Shown here piece by piece: positions 25,961 through 33,679 of a stretch of 64,000 nt of DNA; position 1 is the first letter of the stretch, and each line of letters starts with the position of its first letter. Location: the NCBI RefSeq assembly GCF_028369105.1, contig NZ_JAQNDO010000001.1, positions 682,001 through 746,000 of the forward strand. Direction: 5' to 3'. This DNA comes from Polyangium mundeleinium. GTDB lineage: Bacteria; Myxococcota_A; Polyangia; Polyangiales; Polyangiaceae. The position numbers were made by a program, and so were the translations under genes. The notes beneath the pieces are model-generated. The model was given only the letters and a program-made list of their open reading frames with translations, made no database searches and had not been told where the DNA came from.

Positions 25961-27626
25961 CGAGCTCCCTCAACTGCCCTTGGATCACGTCCCACCGTCG
26001 CTCCACGTCATTCTTGAACGCCACCCCCATCAATGCAAAGAGCACGAGCAGGCCCACGAGGCTCGCGATCTCCCGCACCCGCAGCGGCAGAGGCCGCCTC
26101 GATACGGCCTCGAACAGGAAAAACAGAAGGTGACCGCCGTCGAGCACCGGGATCGGGAGCAGATTCACGAGCCCGAGGTTGATGGAAATCACGGCCATCG
26201 CCCACACGAAGTACGAGACGCCCTTCGAGCCCTCCTCGCCGACCACGTCGTAGACCGTGATGGGCCCGCCCAGCGTCGAGATGCTCACCTTGCCCTCGAC
26301 GATCCGCACGATCCCCACCACGATGAACCGGATCACGTCGTACGTCTCATCGAGCGCGCTCCTCAGCGCGAACGGCAAAAGCGACGCGTGCTCCACGTAC
26401 GCCTCCGGCACCACCGGCGACCAGTTCGACGCCCGCACGAAATACCGCGGCCGGTGCTGGCCGTATTCGTCGATCCAGTCCTCGCGCCGCAGCAGGATCG
26501 TCCCGCTCTTCTTCACCCCGCCCCGCAGCCACGTCACCATGTGCGGCCGATCCGGCGCTACGAGCAGCCGTTCGAGGAACGTCGCCCACGCCGTCACCGC
26601 CGCCTGGTCGACCTCGACGATGCGATCCCCGGGTCGCATATCGGCGTTCCATTCCGCCGAACCCTCCGCCACGTCGAATACGTACAGGTCTGCCGATTCG
26701 AGCCCCGTTCGCGACTCCAGATCGCCGTGCCCGCTCGCCTCCGGCGTCAGCGCCGCCACGCCCGACTCGTACACGGCCATGTCCGCGAGCCCGCCGAACG
26801 CGCGGGGCACCTTCACTGGCCGCAAATACGTCACCGGCACCGTCTCGCCGTGGTTCTCCGACAGCGCCGTTTCGAGGTCTGCGAACGTCTTCACCGGCCG
26901 GCCGCGCACCTCTGTCACGAGGTCGAACGTCCGGAGCCCTGCGCGGTAGGCCGGCGAATCCGGCCGCGAAATTCCCACGACGGCCGCGGGCCGACTCGGC
27001 TTGATGCCGATTTCGCCGACCTTCTCCACGATGTCGAGTGGCTTCCGGACGACCTTCTCCTCCGGCACCACCACGACTTCGACGTGCTCGTTGTTGCGAA
27101 ACACCTTGAGCCGCAGCTCTTTGCCAGGGCTCTCCCCGATGATCCGCGCGAGCTCGGCGAACGTCGAGATTCGCTCGCCGTCCACCTCGAGCACCCGATC
27201 GCCCGGCGTGAGTTTTCCCTCCGCCGGATGTCCGGGCAAAACGAAGCCGACCGTGGGGGGCGAAAAACGCGTCTCTCCCACGAAAACGGAGAAATAGAGG
27301 AGAACGGGGAACAGGATGTTCATCGCCGGGCCCGCGATGACGATGATCACCCGTTTCCAGAGCGCCTGCGCCTCGAACGTACGCTTGCGATCCTCGGGCA
27401 GCACCGGCTCCTGCCGGTTCTCCTCCAGCATCTTCACGAAGCCGCCGAGGGGCAAGAGCCCCACGCAATACTCCGTCTCTCGTCCTCGAAACCGCAGCAC
27501 CTTCGGCCCGAAACCGATCGAGAACGTGAGCACCTTCACGCCGAAGATCTTCGCCCACACGAAGTGGCCGAGCTCGTGCACGAAGATCAGCACGGAGCAG
27601 AGAAGCGCGAAGTAGAGCAGATCCAC
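25953..27626 (-). CDS. rseP: RIP metalloprotease RseP (site-2 protease family)
   Basis: 557 residues from GTG 27626. HELGH at residues 17-21 in the first membrane helix and LDGGH near 495 are the zinc-binding motifs of site-2 proteases, which cut within membranes, for example to release anti-sigma factors. Between them lie at least two PDZ-like domains (around GFVLPGHPAEGKLTPGDRVL and DVAEGSAEWNADMRPGDRIVEVD), and possibly a third, making it about 100 residues longer than E. coli RseP (about 450). Membrane helices flank both motifs. rsmB follows with an eight-base overlap. Confidence 0.93.
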   Translation of the reverse strand: MDLLYFALLCSVLIFVHELGHFVWAKIFGVKVLTFSIGFGPKVLRFRGRETEYCVGLLPLGGFVKMLEENRQEPVLPEDRKRTFEAQALWKRVIIVIAGPAMNILFPVLLYFSVFVGETRFSPPTVGFVLPGHPAEGKLTPGDRVLEVDGERISTFAELARIIGESPGKELRLKVFRNNEHVEVVVVPEEKVVRKPLDIVEKVGEIGIKPSRPAAVVGISRPDSPAYRAGLRTFDLVTEVRGRPVKTFADLETALSENHGETVPVTYLRPVKVPRAFGGLADMAVYESGVAALTPEASGHGDLESRTGLESADLYVFDVAEGSAEWNADMRPGDRIVEVDQAAVTAWATFLERLLVAPDRPHMVTWLRGGVKKSGTILLRREDWIDEYGQHRPRYFVRASNWSPVVPEAYVEHASLLPFALRSALDETYDVIRFIVVGIVRIVEGKVSISTLGGPITVYDVVGEEGSKGVSYFVWAMAVISINLGLVNLLPIPVLDGGHLLFFLFEAVSRRPLPLRVREIASLVGLLVLFALMGVAFKNDVERRWDVIQGQLRELVD

Positions 27627-27775
27627 GGCAGGCGTATCTCTACGCGAGATCCCGTCGGGGCGCCAAGGACAAAACCGCGCCCAGGACGCTCTTTCCGCTC
27701 ACACCGGGCCCCCATTTGCCCGGCCCGCGCCGCCGTGCAATCGTTGGCCCGGCATTTCACGCGGGGGGGTCGGTC

Positions 27776-29086
27776 TTGCGCCTGCTCATCGTTTCGTATG
27801 CTTTTCCGCCCGTTGGCGGCGTCGCCGTCCAGCGCGTCACCAAGTTTGCCAAGTACCTACCTTCGTGGGGCGTCGAGACCACCGTGCTCACGGCGGAAAA
27901 CCCGTCCGTCCCCATCCGGGACGAGAGCTTGCTCCGCGACGTCCCGGCCGAAGTGAAGGTCGTCCGCGTCCGCACCCTCGAACCGAGCTACGAGAAAAAG
28001 GCCGCCGTCTGGCGCGGCGCCGCCTCGAAAGGCCGCTTCGCCGGTGCGCGCCGCGCCCTCGCGCGCCTCGCCTCCGCCGCGCTCGTCCCGGACCCGCAGA
28101 TCCTTTGGCTCCCTGCGGCCGCGGCCGCGATTCGCCGCCTCTCGGCGAACGTCGACGCCGTCCTCGTCAGCGGCCCGCCCTTCTCGCCCTTTTTGCTCGG
28201 CCCGCTCTCGCGGGTCCCGTTCGTCCTCGATTATCGCGACGAATGGCGCACCGCGGCCACCTATGAAATGCACGGCGGGCCGCTCCTCTCGCGCGCCATC
28301 GACACGATCGAGCCTGCCCTCGTCCGGCGCGCCGCGCGTATCCTCACGGCCACCGAGGAGTTTCGCCAGAACCTGCTCGCGCGGTATCGCGACCTCGACG
28401 CGCGGCGCGTGATCACCTTGACGAACGGCTACGATCCTGACGATTTCGCGCACATCGCCGCGACGCCTCCGCCGCCGTATGCGCCCGGACGCAAGCTCGT
28501 CGCGACCTATGCCGGCACGACGTTCTGGCATACCTCGCCGCGTGGCCTCTTCGCGGGCCTCCGCCTCCTCGCGGAGCGCGCGCCCGCGCTCGCAAACCTC
28601 TTCGACATTCGCTTCGTCGGCCGTGTCGTCGATACCGAGCGCGCCGTCTTCGACGAGGCCCCGCTCCCCATGGTCCGGCACCTCGGCTTTCGCCCGCACG
28701 ACGAGGCGCTTTCGCTCCTCGCGGAGAGCCACCTCGCGCTCGTCGTCGTCGACGACATCCCTGGCAATGCGGCCATCTATCCAGGCAAGATCTTCGACAT
28801 CATGGCGGTCGGCCGGCCTTGCCTCGCGCTCGCGCCCGAGGGAGCGCTCTCGTGTCTCATCGTGCGTCATCGCCTCGGCGTCGTCGTCCACCCGCGCGAG
28901 CCCGCTGCCATTGCCGCGGCGCTCGAACGGATCGCGCGCTCCTTCCAGCGCGGCGAACCCCTCCTTCCTTCCCGACCCGAGGGCCTCGAACCATTTCACC
29001 GCCGCGCGATCGCCGGCCGCCTCGCGGAGGTGGTCCGCGAGATCGCTGGTTCGCAGGGACAAACGCGCGCGCCTTCGGCCGCTTAA
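27776..29086 (+). CDS. Glycosyltransferase family 4-like protein
   Basis: 436 residues from TTG 27776, preceded by GCGGGGGGG about eight bases upstream; the longer open frame to 27716 has no ribosome site. The N-terminus (RLLIVSYAFPPVGGVAVQRV) is the typical GT4 start with the glycine-rich acceptor loop. The C-terminal half has the donor-binding region (GRKLVATYAGTTFWHTSPR, then IYPGKIFDIMAVGRPCLALA). It likely transfers a sugar from an NDP-sugar in surface polysaccharide or glycolipid synthesis. No other glycosylation genes are adjacent. Its TAA overlaps the convergent hydrolase stop in the palindrome TTAA. Confidence 0.87.
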   Translation: MRLLIVSYAFPPVGGVAVQRVTKFAKYLPSWGVETTVLTAENPSVPIRDESLLRDVPAEVKVVRVRTLEPSYEKKAAVWRGAASKGRFAGARRALARLASAALVPDPQILWLPAAAAAIRRLSANVDAVLVSGPPFSPFLLGPLSRVPFVLDYRDEWRTAATYEMHGGPLLSRAIDTIEPALVRRAARILTATEEFRQNLLARYRDLDARRVITLTNGYDPDDFAHIAATPPPPYAPGRKLVATYAGTTFWHTSPRGLFAGLRLLAERAPALANLFDIRFVGRVVDTERAVFDEAPLPMVRHLGFRPHDEALSLLAESHLALVVVDDIPGNAAIYPGKIFDIMAVGRPCLALAPEGALSCLIVRHRLGVVVHPREPAAIAAALERIARSFQRGEPLLPSRPEGLEPFHRRAIAGRLAEVVREIAGSQGQTRAPSAA

Positions 29087-29820
29087 CGAGCGGAGGAGGC
29101 GATCCTTTCGAGCACCTCGGCGAGCTCCTTCGGGTGGCTGATCATGGGGAACAGACCCGCGGTCAACTCGTAGAACGCGAACCCGTCCGCGCGCGCTTTT
29201 TCCACGAAATGGGCGATCGGATCGGCCTTCAAGAAGGCGATCAGGTCCTCACGCGCCGTGCCGTAGACGTAGGCGCGGGGCATCCGGGGTTCTCCGTGCG
29301 CGAGCACGATCGGCTCCTCGAGACATTTCATCGGATGCGGCGTCAGCCTCGGCCCCACCCACGCCCGATCCTCGGGCTCGTAAATGCCCATCGCCTCGAA
29401 GGGAAAGGGCGGCAAGAGCCGGGGCCCTTCCTCGCCCGACATCTCGCCGAGCTTATCGGCTGTTCCTCCGCCAAACCCGCCCATCGCATTCCGCCCGTTC
29501 GTCGGCACGTGCCCGTTGACGTAAACGAGCTGCGCGATCCGCTCCGGCACGCGGTCCGCGACGCCGGTGATCACCATGCCGCCGTAGCTTTGCCCCACGA
29601 GGATCACGTCGCGAAGATCCTCGTACACGAGCACGTTCGTGATGTCCTCGATGTGCGTCGACAGCCCCACGTGCGGTCCGAGCAGGTGCGAGCGCTCGCC
29701 GATGCCCGTCAGCGTCGGCGTGAAAACGTTATGCCCTGCGCGTTCGAGCTGCGAAGCCACGCGCCGGAAGCCCCATCCGCCGAGGAAAGGACCGTGGACC
29801 AGGACGAAGGTCGCCGTCAT
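29083..29820 (-). CDS. Alpha/beta hydrolase
   Basis: 245 residues. HGPFLGGWGFR supplies the oxyanion-hole HG motif and GQSYGG the nucleophile elbow with catalytic Ser; a late histidine (ISHPKELAEVLE) is the likely triad base. The family resembles small esterases of the hydroxynitrile-lyase/methyl-esterase type (VHGxxxGGW, then GQSYGGMV). The ATG overlaps the TGA of the upstream lectin lipoprotein gene (ATGA), so the two are coupled. No signal peptide, so cytoplasmic. Substrate unknown. Confidence 0.87.
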   Translation of the reverse strand: MTATFVLVHGPFLGGWGFRRVASQLERAGHNVFTPTLTGIGERSHLLGPHVGLSTHIEDITNVLVYEDLRDVILVGQSYGGMVITGVADRVPERIAQLVYVNGHVPTNGRNAMGGFGGGTADKLGEMSGEEGPRLLPPFPFEAMGIYEPEDRAWVGPRLTPHPMKCLEEPIVLAHGEPRMPRAYVYGTAREDLIAFLKADPIAHFVEKARADGFAFYELTAGLFPMISHPKELAEVLERIASSAR

Positions 29821-30857
29821 CTCGCGACGCTCGCCTTCGGCTTTTCACACAAGCTCGCACGTTTTTCCTGACAGGCGAGATCGTTCGCGCGCCCGTCGCC
29901 CGGGAGCCACTCCGCGCAATCCTCGTCGCCGAGGTTGTTCGGCTCGCCGCCTCGCCACGGGGGCGCGCCGAGCGGCTCCCCCGAGGCCCACCGGAAATCG
30001 TTCTCTTGGGCTGCGTCCGAGAGGCCGATCCACATCGACCCGACGTCGATCTTCGCGCCGATCGCGGCGAACAGCGCGTCGTTCTCCTCCGCGGAATCGA
30101 GGACCGCGAGGTCCCCGCCGGATTGCACGCACCGCGCATGTGCATTTGACCACGTCGCGGCATCCTGCAAACAATACTCGCGTTTTCCGACGATGATCCG
30201 CCTGTCCTCGCCGCACTTGAGCGCGCCTCTCGTCCCGGCGGGCGACCGGCTCTCGCAGAGCGCCATGCGCGGGACGAAACAATCGACGTCGTTCCAGCGA
30301 CCGCTCCCGATGAGCCACGCGCCGCAGTTTTCCGCGCCGCCGTCATTGTTCGGCTCCCCGTCGTTCCACGCGAAAAAACGCACGGGCTTGGCGTCGGGGC
30401 CGAGCCATCGCCCCTCCGTCGGCTCGACGAGCCCGAGCCATACGTTCTCGCTGGTCACGGGCGAGACGATCGCCGCGCGGATCACCTGCGCCTCGGCCTC
30501 GGACGTGATCGAGGCGAGGTGCCCGCCGTGCTCCTCGCAATGCCGCTCGGCGTCCTGCCACGAGCGCAGCTCCGTGAACACGCAATACGTGCCCGTCGCC
30601 GCCACGATTTCCTTGCCTTTGCCGCACGAAAAAGGTGGCAGCGGCAGCGCGCCGCCTGCCACTTCGAGCTTCGGTTTGTCGGGAGCCGAGGCGGAAGCGG
30701 AGGCCGAGGGGGCCGCGGAAGCAGACGCCGCGGCGGATGCGGACGCAAACGTTCGTGGCTTCAGCGCCTCGTCGGGGTCCGATACGATCGCCGGGCCCGG
30801 ACCACAGCCGGCGAGGGCCAGCAAGACGAGAGACCAAGGCGAAGCAGACATCCGCAT
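29817..30857 (-). CDS. Lipoprotein with two C-type lectin domains
   Basis: 346 residues. The N-terminus MRMSASPWSLVLLALAGCGP is a lipoprotein signal with lipobox LAGC. An Ala/Ser-rich linker (about residues 35-60) leads to two tandem C-type-lectin-like domains (about 77-205 and 213-340). Each has the conserved cysteines, a W-x-GL strand, an EPNN stretch (the EPN triplet goes with mannose-type calcium/sugar binding) and a closing C-E-K or C-E-S. The second domain has AND where the first has WND. The product is expected on the cell surface and could bind glycans on prey, kin or matrix. It is translationally coupled to the alpha/beta hydrolase. Confidence 0.88.
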   Translation of the reverse strand: MRMSASPWSLVLLALAGCGPGPAIVSDPDEALKPRTFASASAAASASAAPSASASASAPDKPKLEVAGGALPLPPFSCGKGKEIVAATGTYCVFTELRSWQDAERHCEEHGGHLASITSEAEAQVIRAAIVSPVTSENVWLGLVEPTEGRWLGPDAKPVRFFAWNDGEPNNDGGAENCGAWLIGSGRWNDVDCFVPRMALCESRSPAGTRGALKCGEDRRIIVGKREYCLQDAATWSNAHARCVQSGGDLAVLDSAEENDALFAAIGAKIDVGSMWIGLSDAAQENDFRWASGEPLGAPPWRGGEPNNLGDEDCAEWLPGDGRANDLACQEKRASLCEKPKASVAR

Positions 30858-30899
30858 GGCGCGGATCGCATCAGCCCCCAGGCCTGCCTGTCAAGGCAT

Positions 30900-32204
30900 T
30901 CACGCGCTCTCGGCGCGCCTGAATCGCTTCGTGCCCAGCGCGACCAGCATCCCGAGCACCAGCGTCACCCCGGCGAACAAGAACTCCGGCTTCTCCGCGC
31001 CGGCGAGCAGCGCCACAGATCCGACCGCGCCGACGAAAGGAACGAACTTCCCGCCCGGCACGCGGAACCCCTTCGAATCGCCGTCTTTCTTTCGAAGCAC
31101 CGGCACCGCGAGGCACGTGAACAGATATTGAATCACGATCGTGATGTTCGACATCCCCACGAGGCGCCGATAATCGAAGAAAAAGGCGAGCGCCGCCGTG
31201 ATGACCGTCGTCCAGAAGATCGCCACGTGTGGCGTCCCCCAGCGCCTGTGGATTCGCGCGAGCGCCGCCGGCATGAGCCCGTGCGCCGCGATCGCCTGCG
31301 CGTACCTCGGCGACCCGAGCGCGCTGCCCGCCGTGAATCCGCCGACCGAGAGCAAGCTGCCGGCGACCACGATCGCGCCGATCGTCGGCCCGATATACCG
31401 CGCGGCGTCCACGAGCGGCTGCCCCGACTCCTCGCCGATGCGCGGGTACGTCGCGACCAGCACCGCCTGCACCACGATGAAGAGCAGCGCCGAGATCGAG
31501 AGTGCGCCGAGCGTCCCGACCGGCACGTTGCGCTGGGGATTTTGCGTCTCGCCCGCCGCGATCGGCGCGACCTCGAAGCCTTGCAGCGGAAACAGCGCGA
31601 GATACACGCCTTGCCCCACGCCGAGCGCACCGAGCGGGAGTTTTCCCCCGAGCCGCGACGGATCGAACAGCGATACGGCCACGACGAGGAAACACAGGAT
31701 CGCGCCTATCTTGCCGACCGTCATCGCGTTCACGACCCACGCGCCTGGTTTCACCCCGAAATAATTCACCGCCCCGAGCGCCACCACGACCGTCGCGGCG
31801 ACGGCCGGCCCCACGAGCGGCGCGCGGATTCCCACGAGCTCCACGAAAAGGCTCGCGTTCGCCGCCCAGCTCACGAACGTGTTCGCCCAGCAAAACCAGC
31901 CGACGAGGAAACCCGCCCGGTCGCCGAACGCATTGCGCGCATAGAGGTACGTCCCGCCCGTGTCGGCGTGCCGGCCCGCGAGCTCGGCGAAGCAGAGCGC
32001 CACCGGCATGAGGAGCAGCGCGCAGAGCGCGAAGGAGAGCGGAGAAAAACCGCCCATCACCCGGTACATGTCGTCGGGCAGCGCGAACACGCCCGATCCC
32101 ACCGTGGCGTTGACCCCGATGCAGAGGACGTCGAACAACGTGAGCCTGCGCCGCAGCGAGGGCGCCTGGGCCTTGGCCTCGGCGTCGAGGGTGGAGACGC
32201 TCAT
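30900..32204 (-). CDS. APC-family amino acid permease
   Basis: 434 residues with about twelve membrane helices. The N-terminal LTLFDVLCIGVNATVGSGVF is the substrate-binding unwound helix 1 motif (G-x-G) of the amino acid/polyamine/organocation superfamily; GGTYLYARNAFG and FPLQGFEVAP are also typical. Start ATG 32204 has GGAG about twelve bases upstream. It lies 42 bases upstream of the lectin gene in the same direction and may be cotranscribed with it. The selenoprotein gene starts divergently 145 bases away. Substrate specificity cannot be assigned. Confidence 0.9.
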   Translation of the reverse strand: MSVSTLDAEAKAQAPSLRRRLTLFDVLCIGVNATVGSGVFALPDDMYRVMGGFSPLSFALCALLLMPVALCFAELAGRHADTGGTYLYARNAFGDRAGFLVGWFCWANTFVSWAANASLFVELVGIRAPLVGPAVAATVVVALGAVNYFGVKPGAWVVNAMTVGKIGAILCFLVVAVSLFDPSRLGGKLPLGALGVGQGVYLALFPLQGFEVAPIAAGETQNPQRNVPVGTLGALSISALLFIVVQAVLVATYPRIGEESGQPLVDAARYIGPTIGAIVVAGSLLSVGGFTAGSALGSPRYAQAIAAHGLMPAALARIHRRWGTPHVAIFWTTVITAALAFFFDYRRLVGMSNITIVIQYLFTCLAVPVLRKKDGDSKGFRVPGGKFVPFVGAVGSVALLAGAEKPEFLFAGVTLVLGMLVALGTKRFRRAESA

Positions 32205-32349
32205 GATGCGGACTCCATGGCAGGTAGAGAGGGGCGGAGCGGGCTGCCAGTCTAGGACGCATGCGCCACGCGAGGCAACCTCTTCGAGCGCCGAACCACT
32301 TGACGTTCCGGGTAAAACCCTTCATCGTCCGGCAAAGGAGGAATCCGGC
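32205..32349. promoter_or_regulatory. Divergent promoter region, permease / selenoprotein
   Basis: 145 bases between divergent starts. It contains the ribosome site of the selenoprotein gene, AAAGGAGG at 32334-32341, eight bases before its ATG and about the best match to the anti-Shine-Dalgarno in the window. No -10/-35 pair or operator is obvious. Confidence 0.45.
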
Positions 32350-32709
32350 ATGAACGAGCGAGCCGACTGGTATTATCATCGCAAGGGGTGAACCTCGTGC
32401 ACCCGAGCGCGGGAGTTTCTCGCGCAAGAAAATGTGTCGATCGTGGAAATGGCCGACGCCGGCAAGCTGAAGCTCGGCGAGGAAGCTGCGCTCACGCTCG
32501 CCCGGCAGGCCGAGCGTGTCGTTGCGGTGAAAGGAAAAAAGCGCGTCACGCTGGACATGCGCGCGTGTCCGCCCGACGCAGACGTGCTCGGGGCCCTGCT
32601 CGGGCCGACGGGCGGCTTGCGGGCCCCGACGATGCGGGTCGGACAAACGCTCGTGGTGGGGTTCGATCCCGAGGTTTACGCCGAGGTCCTCGGGCTCGGG
32701 AAGGGGTGA
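32350..32709 (+). CDS. ArsC-like thioredoxin-fold selenoprotein (UGA at codon 14 read as Sec)
   Basis: The gene starts at ATG 32350 behind AAAGGAGG. After MNERADWYYHRKG comes TGA (32389-32391), then the same frame continues TSCTRAREFLAQ to a stop at 32709, giving 119 residues, the normal size of arsenate-reductase/Spx-like proteins. With Sec the motif is U14-T-S-C17, replacing the CxxC or CxxS of that thioredoxin fold. The C-terminal part (LLGPTGGLRAPTMRVGQTLVVGF) holds the cis-Pro region (RAPT) typical of the fold. A SECIS-like hairpin lies just downstream of the UGA. I recall an annotated ArsC family (seleno)protein group with this layout. Likely a cytoplasmic thiol/selenol redox enzyme. 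The sel genes are not in the window. Confidence 0.87.
32407..32425 (+). promoter_or_regulatory. Bacterial SECIS-like hairpin
   Basis: GCGCGGG (32407-32413) pairs with CUCGCGC (32419-32425), seven pairs including one G-U, around loop AGUUU (32414-32418). The loop begins 22 bases after the UGA and has G in its first two positions, which fits the bacterial SECIS description (short stem, small apical loop with an early G, roughly 16-37 bases from UGA). It lies within the coding region, as bacterial SECIS elements do. Confidence 0.65.
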
Positions 32710-32719
32710 GCGAGAAGGG

Positions 32720-33589
32720 TCAATCCGCCAGGTTGCCCATGCCCATGCCCGCGAGCAGGTGTTTCTGCACCTCGGCGTGCGCCTTGTTCAGCCCCTCGGT
32801 CGCTGGCGCCGAGGTCGGGTCGACGACCACGCGCGCGGGGCGGCTGCCCGCGGGCGACTCGACGAGCGCGAGGACCGCGTCCGCCACGAGCTGCGGACTC
32901 GGCACGTTGTCGCCCGAGAACATCTGCTCGAAGCTCTTGCCCATCATCTCCAACGCGTTCGCGAACGGCCCGTAACCCTGGGCGCGTTCCTGCTCGCCGC
33001 CCACGGCGAGCTTCTGGCCGAATTCCGTGGGGAACGCGCCCGGCTGCACGATCGTGAGCTCGACGCCCGTCGCTTTGAGCTCATAACGATACGCCTCGCT
33101 CAGCGCTTCGAGTGCGAACTTGCTCGACCCGTAGGCGCCCATCACCGGGAAGACCAGGCGCCCGAGGGCGCTCGAGATCTGCACGACGAAGCCCTTGCCG
33201 CGCGCGCGCATCGACGGCAGCGCCGCGCGGAGCACGCGGTGCGGGCCGACCACGTTCACGTCGTATTGGCGGAGGAGATCCTCGCTCGTCAGCGTCTCTT
33301 CGAGGCCGAGCGCCGCGTATCCGGCGTTGTTCACCACGACGTCGAGGTGCCCGGCCTTCTCCAGCGCCGCGGCCACGGCTTTGTTCACGGACGCGTCGTC
33401 GGTCGCCGCCATCTCGAGCACGTGCACGCGGCCCTCGCCGGCCTTCGTGAGCTCTTCGGCGGCCGCCGCATTGCGGCCCGTGATGTCGCGCATCGTCGCG
33501 AAGACCGTGTGGCCCTTCTTCGCGAGCGTGAGCGTGATGAGGCGGCCGAAGCCGCTGTTCGTACCGGTGACGAAGACGTTCTGGCTCAT
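32720..33589 (-). CDS. Classical SDR family oxidoreductase
   Basis: 289 residues from ATG 33589, with GGGAGGAG upstream. TGTNSGFG is the NAD(P)-binding glycine motif, NNAG the structural motif, and S (ISSALG) with Y-x-x-x-K (YGSSK) the catalytic set. The long C-terminal extension and the GTNSGFG start resemble the short-chain dehydrogenases often annotated as retinol-dehydrogenase-like or YbbO-like. It ends 10 bases from the selenoprotein stop, convergent with it. Substrate unknown. Confidence 0.9.
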   Translation of the reverse strand: MSQNVFVTGTNSGFGRLITLTLAKKGHTVFATMRDITGRNAAAAEELTKAGEGRVHVLEMAATDDASVNKAVAAALEKAGHLDVVVNNAGYAALGLEETLTSEDLLRQYDVNVVGPHRVLRAALPSMRARGKGFVVQISSALGRLVFPVMGAYGSSKFALEALSEAYRYELKATGVELTIVQPGAFPTEFGQKLAVGGEQERAQGYGPFANALEMMGKSFEQMFSGDNVPSPQLVADAVLALVESPAGSRPARVVVDPTSAPATEGLNKAHAEVQKHLLAGMGMGNLAD

Positions 33590-33679
33590 CGGGTTCTCCT
33601 CCCAACGGGAAGGGCGCTAGATAATCACGGCTCCGTCCCGTGGGAAGGGGGCGACCCGTCACCGAGCAAAAATCGAACA

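Noticed and set aside
32388-32975. Plus-strand frame starting over the selenoprotein UGA.
   Set aside because: Different frame from the ArsC-like product, no ribosome site of its own, and composition typical of a shadow.
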